From Bacteroidia bacterium (GTDB taxonomy: Bacteria > Bacteroidota > Bacteroidia > B-17B0 > Aurantibacillaceae), in the NCBI GenBank assembly GCA_026003255.1, contig BPGX01000001.1, positions 186,001-250,000 of the forward strand: a stretch of DNA of 64,000 nucleotides. Reading direction: 5' to 3'. A model generated the notes under the pieces. That model worked only from the letters and a program-made list of their open reading frames with translations. It was not told the origin of the DNA and ran no database searches. Positions 55,518 through 63,864 of this stretch are shown one piece after another; within the stretch, counting starts at the first letter, position 1; each line of letters begins with the position of its first letter. The translations under genes and the position numbers were made by a program.

Positions 55518-56909
55518 ATGGAAATACTAAACAACAACACAACATCCCAGTCAGAACCAAATTTTTCAATTGATTCACCTGTTGTGGTAGCATTGGATAT
55601 TGGTACAACTAAAATTGTTACATTAGTTGGAGTAAAAAATAAATTTGGAAAAATTGAAATCCTGGCTTATTCCAATGTGCCTTCTAAAGGCGTATTGAGA
55701 GGTGCTGTAGCAAACATCAAGGATGCAACGGAAAGCATTGGTAAATCTATTAAAGAAGCAGAAGCGAAATGTAAAGCAGAAATTGCTGAAGTGGTTGTAG
55801 GCGTAGCCGGTCAATATATTAAAAGTATTAATCAAAGTACTTCTTTAACGATTTCTAATGATGAGGTCACAGAAGAGGACATCAAGAAGATGATGGAAGA
55901 TATAAAACAAATTTCTCAAAAGCCAGGCGAAAAAATCATATCTATTATACCTCAAGATTTTATTATTGACAATGTAAATGGAATTACCAATCCTATCGGA
56001 TATTCAGGTAAACACATTAAAGGAAATTTTCATGTTGTGTCTGTAACAGAATCCATTATTAAAAACATTAACAAATGTATTCAGGCCAATAATTTGAGTA
56101 TTCAGGAAATTTTCTTAGAACCAATTGCTAGCGCTGCATCCGTATTAACGGATGAACAAAAAGAAGCTGGTGTATGCTTAATTGATATTGGTGGAGGCAC
56201 AACAGACATTGCTATTTATCATGGCAATATTATTCGTCATTCGGCAGTTATTCCATTGGGTGGGAATGTGATTACAAACGATATTAAAGAAGTATGTAAG
56301 CTAACAGAAAAGCAAGCAGAAACCTTAAAAATAAAGGAAGGATATGCCATGCCTTTTGATGAATTGAAAACAAAAAACTTACGACTTGTGCGCTCAACGG
56401 AGAATTTATTAGATAAATCTGAACAGGTAAAAACAGTGAATGCTCATACACTTGCTGAAGTAATTAATTCAAGATTAGAAGAAATTATACAATTAATTGA
56501 TAACCAACTAGAACTATCGGGATACAAAGATAAATTATCTTCTGGCATTATTCTAACAGGTGGAGGAAGTTTGCTCAAAAACATTAAAGATGTGTTTATG
56601 GCTAATCTTGGTATTGATACAAGTGTTGGGGTGCCTAATCAACACATCTCCACTTCTATTGAAGAATTAAAATCACCTATTTATTCCACTGCAATTGGCT
56701 TATTAATTCTTGGTTTTCAAAATCTTGAAGAAAAATCAGACAACCAAAGGAATAATTCTACTCAATCCAACCAGATGCAAACAACTAATGCACAGGACAA
56801 ACAAATAGCCCAGGAATTAAGTAACAAAAGAAAAGGCGGCTTCCTTTCAGGCATTATGAAAGGAATTAAAGACCTTTTTGAAACACCAGATAACTTAGAT
56901 AATACTTAA
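55518..56909 (+). CDS. ftsA: Cell-division protein FtsA
   Basis: A 463-residue actin-like ATPase that tethers FtsZ to the membrane. It has phosphate-1 motif VVALDIGTTKIVTLVG near 22-37, the SHS2/1C insertion typical of FtsA (YSNVPSKGVLRGAVANI onward), ACLIDIGGGTTDIAIYHG-type phosphate-2 near 220-236 and the adenosine motif ILTGGGSLL near 344-352. The C-terminal amphipathic helix GFLSGIMKGIKDLFE (about 439-453) is the membrane-targeting sequence, separated by a Gln/Asn-rich linker. It starts four bases after ftsQ. Confidence 0.96.
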   Translation: MEILNNNTTSQSEPNFSIDSPVVVALDIGTTKIVTLVGVKNKFGKIEILAYSNVPSKGVLRGAVANIKDATESIGKSIKEAEAKCKAEIAEVVVGVAGQYIKSINQSTSLTISNDEVTEEDIKKMMEDIKQISQKPGEKIISIIPQDFIIDNVNGITNPIGYSGKHIKGNFHVVSVTESIIKNINKCIQANNLSIQEIFLEPIASAASVLTDEQKEAGVCLIDIGGGTTDIAIYHGNIIRHSAVIPLGGNVITNDIKEVCKLTEKQAETLKIKEGYAMPFDELKTKNLRLVRSTENLLDKSEQVKTVNAHTLAEVINSRLEEIIQLIDNQLELSGYKDKLSSGIILTGGGSLLKNIKDVFMANLGIDTSVGVPNQHISTSIEELKSPIYSTAIGLLILGFQNLEEKSDNQRNNSTQSNQMQTTNAQDKQIAQELSNKRKGGFLSGIMKGIKDLFETPDNLDNT

Positions 56910-56938
56910 ACTCATCATAAACCCTAAAATTTACAACT

Positions 56939-58594
56939 ATGAATCAATTTGAAATACCACAAAATTTGGAATCTATGGAAAACATCATTAAAGTAATAGG
57001 AGTAGGTGGAGGCGGAAGCAATGCTGTAAAGTACTTGTATAATCTGAATGTGAAAAATGTTGATTTTATCGTGTGTAATACCGATAAACAACATCTAGAG
57101 TCCAGCCCCATACCCAATAAAATTCAACTTGGAAAAAATCTTACCAAAGGTCTGGGAGCAGGTTGTATTCCCGAAAAAGGTAGAGAAGCAGCCATTGAAT
57201 CCAAAGAAGAAATTAAACGAATATTGGAGAACAAAACCGAAATGTTGTTTATCACAGCAGGGTTGGGTGGAGGAACAGGAACAGGTGCCGCCCCTATCAT
57301 CGCTGAAGTGGCAAGAAGTTTGAATGTTCTGACAGTCGCAATAGTTACGTTACCTTTTCATTTTGAAGGAAAGAAAAAAATGATATATGCCGAAAAAGGT
57401 CTGGAAGAATTGAAAAAACACGTAGACAGCATCATTGTAATTCCAAATGAAAAACTGAAAACTATTTACCCCGGTATGAAAATGTCCGAAGCATTTGCTA
57501 AAGCTGATGATGTGGTATCTACTGCTGCCAAAAGTATTGCAGAGATTATAACCAACAACTTGCATATTAATGTAGATTTCAACGATGTTAGAACAGTCAT
57601 GCAAAACAGTGGCACAGCATTGATGGGTACTGCCATTGCAAGAGGTGAAAACAGAGCATTGGAAGCATTGAAAAACGCTATCAATCATCCGTTACTGGCT
57701 AACAATACTATTGAAGGCGCAAAACACATATTGCTCAGCATTACAACAGGAACAGAAGATCTTACTACTGATGAGTTTGAAGCTATTACAAATTACATTG
57801 AAGAAGCATCAGGTGGAACGGCAGATGTTATTCCTGGCTATGGTAATGATTCTTCTCTTGGAGATGCCGTATCTATAACCATTGTAGCGACTGGTTTTTC
57901 TACTAATTCTTCTGAAGAAATAAAAGAAAATAACGAAAAGATATTTACAACAGTTACAAAAGTTGAAACTGTTGCCTTGAACGAGAATGTGGTGAATCAG
58001 GAAGAAAAAGAAGATATTCAAAAGAATGAAACGCCAGCTATTGATAATAGAGTAAATGAAGAAGAAACCTTACGTATTGAAACCATTGAAGCAAGTTCTG
58101 AAACAAAGGAAGAAAATGAATTTAAACCATTTGTAAATGAAAGTCAATCTAAAACACTTTTTGACACTGTTGCAACAAATAATACAGATGAAATTAATAA
58201 TCCTTCAACAGAAAACATTGCAGCATCAACTGTACCACCATTAGATTTGCCTGAATCTTCTTTTGATAATCCACCAGTAGTTAAAATTGTTGAAAAAGAT
58301 TCATATTCAGAAAGTCCATCATCGGCAAGTAATACTTTAGAACAATTGTCTGAAAATATCAAATCAATAAGTGAAAAAACATCGCATCTCAGAAAGCAGT
58401 TGATGGATTTAAATAATCCGATTGTTTTTCAAGAATTAGAAAGCAAACCAGCTTATTTAAGAAAAAAGGAAAGTGAAGATCAAAAAGGTACAATTCCACC
58501 GAATCATCTGATGAATGATCATTCTAATTATACGGTAGATGAAAATGGTAATATTCGTCCCAATAATCCATATTTGAACGATCAGGTAGATTGA
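56939..58594 (+). CDS. ftsZ: Cell-division GTPase FtsZ
   Basis: A 551-residue tubulin homologue that forms the Z ring. The GTPase core (about 15-320) has IKVIGVGGGGSNAV, the tubulin signature GLGGGTGTGAAPIIAEVA near 107-124 and NVDFNDVRTVMQNSG near 210-224. A long acidic, Glu/Asn/Ser-rich linker (about 325-495) follows, then a conserved tail ending PNNPYLNDQVD, the Bacteroidota C-terminal peptide that binds FtsA. The linker makes it much longer than E. coli FtsZ, which is usual in this phylum. It is the last gene of the dcw cluster. Confidence 0.97.
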   Translation: MNQFEIPQNLESMENIIKVIGVGGGGSNAVKYLYNLNVKNVDFIVCNTDKQHLESSPIPNKIQLGKNLTKGLGAGCIPEKGREAAIESKEEIKRILENKTEMLFITAGLGGGTGTGAAPIIAEVARSLNVLTVAIVTLPFHFEGKKKMIYAEKGLEELKKHVDSIIVIPNEKLKTIYPGMKMSEAFAKADDVVSTAAKSIAEIITNNLHINVDFNDVRTVMQNSGTALMGTAIARGENRALEALKNAINHPLLANNTIEGAKHILLSITTGTEDLTTDEFEAITNYIEEASGGTADVIPGYGNDSSLGDAVSITIVATGFSTNSSEEIKENNEKIFTTVTKVETVALNENVVNQEEKEDIQKNETPAIDNRVNEEETLRIETIEASSETKEENEFKPFVNESQSKTLFDTVATNNTDEINNPSTENIAASTVPPLDLPESSFDNPPVVKIVEKDSYSESPSSASNTLEQLSENIKSISEKTSHLRKQLMDLNNPIVFQELESKPAYLRKKESEDQKGTIPPNHLMNDHSNYTVDENGNIRPNNPYLNDQVD

Positions 58595-58642
58595 TGTATA
58601 CTTGTTTTTCCTTAATGTTATTAAATAACAACTTAAATAATA

Positions 58643-59260
58643 ATGTTAATCAAAATTAATTCAGAAAAGCCACAAGAGAAAGAAGTTGAAAGTGTTGTAA
58701 AACTATTAAGAGACGGGGGAGTGATTATTTATCCTACAGACACGGTCTATGCTCTGGGCTGTGATATTTATCAAACCAAAGCGATTGAGCGAATTGCACG
58801 ATTAAAAAAAATAGATCCCGAAAAAGCCCTTTTTACGTTTATATGTTCAGATATTTCGGATATTTCCAACTATGTTTTACCAATTCCAAATTCCATCTTC
58901 AAAGTGATTAAAAAACTCATTCCTGGTCCGTATACTTTTATTTTGAATGCTAATAGCAATGTGCCTAAAATTTTAAAGCAAAATAGAAAAACGATTGGAA
59001 TACGTGTAGCCGATAATAACATTACTCGTGAAATTATCAAACAATTGGGGCACCCGATATTATCATCCAGTTTAATAGATGCAGAAGATGATATTAAAGA
59101 ATATTACACAGACCCACAGGAAATATACGAACAATATAAAAACAAGGTGGATTTAATTATAGATGGGGGTTATGGCAATGTTGTACCTTCTACGATTTTA
59201 GATTGCACAAAAGAAGAAATTGAAGTCATCCGCGAAGGAGCAGGAAAGGTGGAGTGGTGA
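58643..59260 (+). CDS. L-threonylcarbamoyladenylate synthase (Sua5/YciO/YrdC family)
   Basis: A 205-residue YrdC-domain protein. The opening KLLRDGGVIIYPTDTVYALGCDI (about 22-44) holds the conserved Pro-Thr-Asp-Thr-x-Tyr. It also has GPYTFILNAN near 93 and KTIGIRVADNNITREII near 113-129 and ends in the IREGAGK motif. The family makes threonylcarbamoyl-AMP for tRNA t6A37, although YciO-type paralogues have weaker activity. The ILSSSLIDAEDD segment leans toward the YciO side. It lies 48 bases after ftsZ, with TATACTTG at 58597-58604 as a weak -7 candidate. Confidence 0.85.
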   Translation: MLIKINSEKPQEKEVESVVKLLRDGGVIIYPTDTVYALGCDIYQTKAIERIARLKKIDPEKALFTFICSDISDISNYVLPIPNSIFKVIKKLIPGPYTFILNANSNVPKILKQNRKTIGIRVADNNITREIIKQLGHPILSSSLIDAEDDIKEYYTDPQEIYEQYKNKVDLIIDGGYGNVVPSTILDCTKEEIEVIREGAGKVEW

Positions 59261-59348
59261 GTATTATTAACATGATCTGAATGAAAGTATCAACATTTTT
59301 TTTGTTCACATCTTTTATTTATGTGGATTTTATATTTGGGAAAAATTG

Positions 59349-60395
59349 ATTTGCAGGTTCAACCTTCCACAGGTGGAAGGTTTGACAGTTTAGGTAAAAT
59401 TTTAGTGCTTAACTTTTTTAATAAAAATTGGTTAGGTGATAAGTAATCTAACACTTTCATCGGGCGGTTGTTGATACATTCTTGAATATAATAGATTTGT
59501 GGAGGTTTTAATAAAGTGAAATCACTCTTTTTAGGCAAAAACATTCTTAACCTTCCATTCGTATTTTCACAAGTGCCCTTTTCCCAAGCAGAATAGGGGT
59601 GCGTGAAATAGGTTGGAACTTGAAGAACATTCTGAATACGAGTATGTAAGGCAAATTCCTTCCCATTATCAAAGGTCAGAGTTTTCACCCAGCCAATAGA
59701 AACAAAAGGTTGAAGCGAGCGTATAATAGCATTAGAACAATGCAAAGCATTTTTGGAATGGAGTTTTTGAAGTATCACATAGCGAGACATTCTCTCTACC
59801 ATGACCAAAAGATAGGACTTTTTATTTTTGCCTTCTATGAGGTCTATTTCCCAATCTCCAATCCTCTGCCTTGCTTCCACTTCTTTTGGTCTTTCGTCAA
59901 TAAATACTCGGTCTTTAATGATTCCCCTTCGTTTTCTTATACAAGTCCTCTTTTGCCGATTCTTCCGACCTACTCGTAAATAATGAGTATAATCTACACC
60001 CTTCTCTTTTTTCTGACGATAGATGTATTGATAAATACATTCCGCTGAAACTATCTTATACTCATAAATCCCTTCCAGCTTTTTTGAGATGATAGCCGGT
60101 GACCAACGATATGAAGTAAGCATTTCAATGATTTGTTTTTCAGGTTCAGGATGACGCTCAATTTTAAGTTTCTTGCGAGGTATTTTTTTCTTTCTTCAGC
60201 CCGTTTTTGGGCTTGTGTAGCGGTGTATTTTCCGTAGATAGGAGAACTATTTCTTTTTAGTTCATTATCAATAGTTTGTCTTGAACGTTTTAATTCTTTG
60301 GCAATTTAAGTTTTAGACATGCCTTGTCCCTTCCAAATTTTTGGAAGGGTAAGTGATGTTTTGTTGTAACAAAGTGTAAAAGTTGTAAATTGAAT
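59349..60395. mobile_element. IS30-family insertion sequence, decayed
   Basis: The element contains a single transposase pseudogene read leftward. The ends are approximate: GGTTCAACCTTCCAC near 59356-59370 and, on the other strand, ATTTACAACTTTTACAC near 60374-60390 share CAAC(C/T)TT, suggesting divergent terminal inverted repeats, but only about half the bases match. It sits between the TsaC-like and antiporter genes without breaking either. A perfect 10-bp hairpin with arm AACCTTCCAC (59361-59382) overlaps the transposase stop. A second with arm CCCTTCCAAA (60328-60349) lies at the other end. Confidence 0.7.
59359..60361 (-). pseudogene. IS30-family transposase with in-frame stop and frameshift
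   Basis: The intact part (60123 to 59359) gives a DDE integrase core: IGDWEIDLIEGKNKKSYLLVMVERMSRYVI (first Asp in GDWEIDLI), KTLTFDNGKEFALH (second Asp in FDNG) and HPYSAWEKGTCENTNGRLR (Glu of the triad), the IS30 signature. Upstream, LPKIWKGQGMSKT then TAA (60306-60308) then IAKELKRSRQTIDNELKRNSS is the helix-turn-helix, broken by the stop. After ERKK one A is missing from the A7 run (60183-60189 on the plus strand), where KIPRKKLKIERHPEPEKQ would continue. Two lesions make transposition from this copy unlikely. Confidence 0.88.
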
Positions 60396-60430
60396 CTACA
60401 AAATTTTAGTATTTTCAGAAATTACTTAAT

Positions 60431-60438
60431 TATTTTTG
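60431..60438 (+). promoter_or_regulatory. Promoter -7 element of the antiporter gene
   Basis: TATTTTTG, a perfect TAnnTTTG match, 17 bases before the ATG at 60456. It rules out the TTG start at 60390. Confidence 0.6.
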
Positions 60439-60455
60439 CCACCAATACTTTCACT

Positions 60456-61652
60456 ATGAATATATTATTTGTTATTTGCCTTTTACTACTTCTATCTTAT
60501 TTACTTGAATTGTTTAATCAAAAGATACGTCTACCTTCTGTCATTTTTCTGATTGCATCCGGATTAGCATTAAAAGAATCTGTAATAATATTTTATCCTG
60601 AATTTTATCAAGCGTATAATATTGTTAGTTTATTACCTATAATCGGAACTGTTGGTTTAATTTTAATTGTTTTAGAAGGGGCAATAGAATTAGAAATCAG
60701 CAGAAATAAGTTATCTATTGTTTCTAACGCTACTTTAATTTCATTCTTGTCTATAATAGCAAATGTTTTTATTATTACATTATTGCTAAAGATCTTTTGG
60801 AACATTGAAACTGATTGGAATTTTCTATTGCTTCAGATACTACCATTCGCCATTATCAGTAGTGCTATTGCTATTCCAGCCGTTCGTTTCATGGATAAAA
60901 CGGTTAAAGAATTTGTAATTTACGAAAGTAGTTTAAGCGATATATTTGGTGTAATAGTTTTTAACTTCCTTTTGGTAAATGAAACAATTAATTGGGCAAA
61001 TAGTTTTTATTTTATTTATCAGATACTTCTTATGTTAGTAATTTCAATCATTATTTCCATTGGACTTTCTTTGTTTTTAAGTAAAATCAATCATCATGTA
61101 AAATTTATTCCTATAATCATTGTGATTATTTTAGTATACCTTATCTCTAAAATTTATCATTTACCTTCTCTTTTATTAATTTTAGTTTTTGGGTTAACTA
61201 TAAAAAACTTTGAAAAACTCTCACACTTTAAATTCACTGAAAAAATAGTTGACTTTTTTCAACCTCAAATATTGAATAAAGAATTGAAAAAGTTTGAAGA
61301 CATAGTCAATGAAAGTGCATTTTTGGTGAAAACCATGTTTTTTATATTATTAGGATACTCTCTGGATATTAATGATATTCTTAATATTCAAAGTTTAGAA
61401 ATTTCAATGTTAATAATTACTATCATTTATTTATTACGAATCATTTTATTATGGTTATTTAAAGTGCCGACTAGTCCTATCTTATTTATTGCTCCACGTG
61501 GACTTATTTCTATATTATTATTTATACAAATACCTGAAAATATGAGACACAATTTATTAAATATGTCTGTAATCGTTCAGACGGTTATATTAACTACTAT
61601 TACTATGGCCATAGGAAATATGGTTTATAAAAACAAAAATACCCCTTCATAA
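60456..61652 (+). CDS. CPA1-type cation:proton antiporter
   Basis: A 398-residue membrane protein with about 11-12 helices covering nearly the whole chain. It starts MNILFVICLLLLLSYLLELFNQKIRLPSVIFLIASGLALK split at about 27, the usual first helices of Na+/H+ exchangers. Later come GTVGLILIVLEGAIELEIS (helix 3), a PFAIISSAIAIPAV segment and SSLSDIFGVIVFNFLL near 164-179 with the ion-binding Asp position, then PRGLISILLFIQIP near the end. There is no cytoplasmic regulatory tail. Na+ or K+ specificity cannot be read. The IS30 relic ends just upstream. Confidence 0.82.
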   Translation: MNILFVICLLLLLSYLLELFNQKIRLPSVIFLIASGLALKESVIIFYPEFYQAYNIVSLLPIIGTVGLILIVLEGAIELEISRNKLSIVSNATLISFLSIIANVFIITLLLKIFWNIETDWNFLLLQILPFAIISSAIAIPAVRFMDKTVKEFVIYESSLSDIFGVIVFNFLLVNETINWANSFYFIYQILLMLVISIIISIGLSLFLSKINHHVKFIPIIIVIILVYLISKIYHLPSLLLILVFGLTIKNFEKLSHFKFTEKIVDFFQPQILNKELKKFEDIVNESAFLVKTMFFILLGYSLDINDILNIQSLEISMLIITIIYLLRIILLWLFKVPTSPILFIAPRGLISILLFIQIPENMRHNLLNMSVIVQTVILTTITMAIGNMVYKNKNTPS

Positions 61653-61659
61653 GAAGGGG
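61642..61659 (-). terminator. Terminator of the TTTEQ lipoprotein gene, overlapping the antiporter stop codon
   Basis: CCCCTTC, an ATAA loop and GAAGGGG form a perfect 7-bp stem; on the minus strand it is followed by ATTTTTGTTTTT. The antiporter TAA is in the loop/stem boundary, so it may also serve the plus strand weakly. Confidence 0.7.
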
Positions 61660-61689
61660 CATTCCTGTGTCTTCCCTTAAATACAAGGA

Positions 61690-61920
61690 TTAATGTTGTC
61701 CTTCAGCTTGGTTAGCATTTTCAGCAGGAGCTGTTTGTTGAGCTGTACTGTCTTGAGCAGGTGTTTGCTCAGTAGTAGTTTGCTCAGTAGTAGTTTGTTC
61801 AGTAGTGGTTTGTTCAGTAGTGGTTTGTTCAGTTGTAGTTTCTTCTTGCTTTTCAGCATTGCTGCAAGCGTAGAAAGCGGTCATTCCGCTGATGGCTACT
61901 AATGCTAATAACTTTTTCAT
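61690..61920 (-). CDS. Small lipoprotein with TTTEQ tandem repeats
   Basis: A 76-residue protein with signal MKKLLALVAISGMTAFYAC; Cys19 is the lipidation site, followed by SNAEKQEE. The mature part is five TTTEQ pentapeptides, a degenerate TPAQD unit and an Ala/Gln/Asn tail ending QAEGQH. A low-complexity, probably unstructured lipoprotein; similar Glu/Thr/Gln-rich small lipoproteins are common and unassigned in Bacteroidota. A TACCTTTT at 61965-61972 on the minus strand is a near-match -7 element. The reading frame is confirmed by the lipobox rather than by the repeats. Confidence 0.75.
   Translation of the reverse strand: MKKLLALVAISGMTAFYACSNAEKQEETTTEQTTTEQTTTEQTTTEQTTTEQTPAQDSTAQQTAPAENANQAEGQH
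61756..61845. repeat. 15-bp tandem repeat within the TTTEQ lipoprotein gene
   Basis: Six units of the AGTAGTAGTTTGCTC/AGTAGTGGTTTGTTC type, the first and last divergent, all in frame (15 bases = 5 codons). Copy number changes would keep the frame and alter the tail length. Confidence 0.9.
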
Positions 61921-62078
61921 AACTGTTTTTTTTTAATTGTTTCCCATTTATACCTCACTTTGTAAAAAGGTAACCCAAATTTTACTATTTTTTTATTAAA
62001 TAATTGAATATCAGGCATTTAAAATTTAATTTTTGACAATAATATTAATCTTAAGTAGAATTTCTTTAATTTTAGGGT

Positions 62079-62086
62079 TACCTTTG
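62079..62086 (+). promoter_or_regulatory. Promoter -7 element of the sigma factor-protease operon
   Basis: TACCTTTG, a perfect TAnnTTTG match. Its G is the first base of the GTG at 62086, so that GTG is not the start; the ATG at 62104 follows 17 bases later. Confidence 0.65.
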
Positions 62087-62103
62087 TGGCAATAATTGTA
62101 TTA

Positions 62104-62703
62104 ATGAATATCAAAATGCATTTTTCTGATATTGATTTTATTCATGGCATTAAGAACAAGGACGAAAAAATTTTAAAAGCATTGTACCATCAATATTATA
62201 GAATGATTCGGCATTTTATTCTAAGCAATAATGGAAATGAAGATGACTTTAAAGATAATTATCACGAAACCTTACTTGTAGCCATTCGGGCTATTCAAAA
62301 AGAAGATTTTTCACTCACCTCTTCTCTATCTACATTTATTTACTCTATATCCCGACGAATCTGGCTCAAACAACTCAATAAAAATAAACCCTTCAATAAT
62401 GTTGGTGATTTATATCAGCAGGCATTTCAAAATTCCGACGACGATATTGAAAAAATTGTTGAAGAACATCAAATAAAAGAAAAAAACATAAATAAAATAC
62501 AAATAGCGCTTCAACACATAGGAGATAACTGCTATCAGATATTAAAACTCTTTTATTACGAACGACTATCCATGGAAACAATTGCTGAAAAATTAGGTTA
62601 CAACAATTCCGATGTTGCAAAAAATCAAAAATATAAATGCCTCCAAAAACTAAAAAAAGTATTCTTTGAAAATAATATATCTGATACTGTGATAAAATCT
62701 TAA
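62104..62703 (+). CDS. ECF-like sigma-70 family sigma factor
   Basis: A 199-residue protein from ATG 62104 (MNIKMHFSD); a second ATG at 62116 is possible. Region 2 runs about 8-100, with ALYHQYYRMIRHFIL, YHETLLVAIRAIQ and TFIYSISRRIWLKQLNK. Region 4, the -35-binding helix-turn-helix, is about 140-190, with LKLFYYERLSMETIAEKLGYNNSDVAKNQKYKCLQKLKK. The usual region 2 acidic DDxxQ is replaced by EDDFKDNYHETL. It lies four bases upstream of a membrane-bound protease with an anti-sigma-like N-terminus, which is its likely regulator. It has its own consensus promoter. Confidence 0.88.
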   Translation: MNIKMHFSDIDFIHGIKNKDEKILKALYHQYYRMIRHFILSNNGNEDDFKDNYHETLLVAIRAIQKEDFSLTSSLSTFIYSISRRIWLKQLNKNKPFNNVGDLYQQAFQNSDDDIEKIVEEHQIKEKNINKIQIALQHIGDNCYQILKLFYYERLSMETIAEKLGYNNSDVAKNQKYKCLQKLKKVFFENNISDTVIKS

Positions 62704-62707
62704 TCTT

Positions 62708-63766
62708 ATGAATCCCAACATGACCGATTGGTTTGACAAATACTTAAACAATCAGATGAGCGATGCTGAACTATCAGAATTTTATTCTGCATTAGAAAAT
62801 AACAAACAATTAAAATCAGATTTTGAAAATTACCAACTTCTCATCCAATCTTTTCAAGATTATCATCAGAAAAACGATTTAGAAAACAAATTTAACGAAT
62901 GGTATATTGAAGAACAAAATATAAAGCCCCTTCAAAATCGCCGTTTGTGGTGGTCTGTTTCATACATAGCTGCATCCGTTGCGTTGTTGGTAACTCTCTC
63001 TGGAATCTGGTTCTATGAAACCTTGAAAAACGAAACAAAAAAACAAAGTAAAGAAATCACCTATTTGAAAAAAGAATTACAAAACATACAAAGTCAGCAA
63101 AAAAATATCGTAAGAAGTTTTCACCAGATGCAACAAAAAAAATACGCCCCTGCCAATAGCCAATCTACTGGATTTTTAATAGCACCCAAATACATTCTTA
63201 CCACTTTTCACTCTGTTCAAGCTGCTGACTCTATATTTGTTGAAAACGAAAATATTCCTCGCACTCAGTCACAAATCGTTTATACAAATCCTGCTTTAGA
63301 TGTGGCGTTACTCTACGTACCTTCCTTTGGTATTCATACAGATGCGCATCTGCTTAGTAAATCAAGTAGCATTGGGAACTCTGTTTTTACTCTTGGATAT
63401 CCCACTTCTCAAATGGTCTATAACGAAGGATATATCAGTGCTATTAATGGATACGAAGAAGATACGGCATTTTATCAAATCACTCTTCCACTTAATCCCG
63501 GAAATAGTGGGAGCCCTCTTTTTGATATTAAAGGGAATATTATCGGAATGATTGTCAGTAAAAATGCCAGTATGGAAGGTGTGGCATTTGCTCTTAAATC
63601 CACTATGCTTTATTCTCTTCGGGATTCATTACCTTCTGATTCTATAAAAGTTGTTTGGAACAAAGCATTCAAAAAGTATTCATTAAACAGGTCTGACAAA
63701 CAACAAATCATTCAAAAATATAAGCCGCTTGTTTTTAAGATATATGTTTATCAAAAATCTATTTGA
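62708..63766 (+). CDS. Membrane-bound trypsin-like protease with anti-sigma-like N-terminus
   Basis: A 352-residue protein. Residues 1-75 are a cytoplasmic helical segment (WFDKYLNNQMSDAELSEFYSAL ... KSDFENYQLLIQSF) of the kind opening zinc-less Bacteroidota anti-sigma factors. A transmembrane helix is at about 82-103, followed by a coiled coil (about 104-145). Then comes a periplasmic trypsin/HtrA-like domain with His168 (TTFHSV), Asp198 (ALDVALLYV) and Ser267 (NPGNSGSPLF). There is no PDZ domain. It starts four bases after the sigma gene. I infer that the N-terminus holds the sigma factor and the protease senses or transmits an envelope signal; this is not shown. Confidence 0.82.
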   Translation: MNPNMTDWFDKYLNNQMSDAELSEFYSALENNKQLKSDFENYQLLIQSFQDYHQKNDLENKFNEWYIEEQNIKPLQNRRLWWSVSYIAASVALLVTLSGIWFYETLKNETKKQSKEITYLKKELQNIQSQQKNIVRSFHQMQQKKYAPANSQSTGFLIAPKYILTTFHSVQAADSIFVENENIPRTQSQIVYTNPALDVALLYVPSFGIHTDAHLLSKSSSIGNSVFTLGYPTSQMVYNEGYISAINGYEEDTAFYQITLPLNPGNSGSPLFDIKGNIIGMIVSKNASMEGVAFALKSTMLYSLRDSLPSDSIKVVWNKAFKKYSLNRSDKQQIIQKYKPLVFKIYVYQKSI

Positions 63767-63864
63767 TTGAATTAACAAGGTATAAAAATTATTCATCTTA
63801 CTTTTTTATTGGCACAATTGTTGTAATGTTCTGAATTAAAATCATTTTTTAATAACTATTGATT

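Noticed and set aside
60390-60455. 22-residue N-terminal extension of the antiporter from TTG 60390
   Set aside because: The consensus promoter at 60431-60438 lies inside it, and the first transmembrane helix begins at the ATG 60456.
61756-61845. Possible CRISPR-like array
   Set aside because: The units are contiguous 15-mers with no spacers and encode TTTEQ repeats in a lipoprotein.
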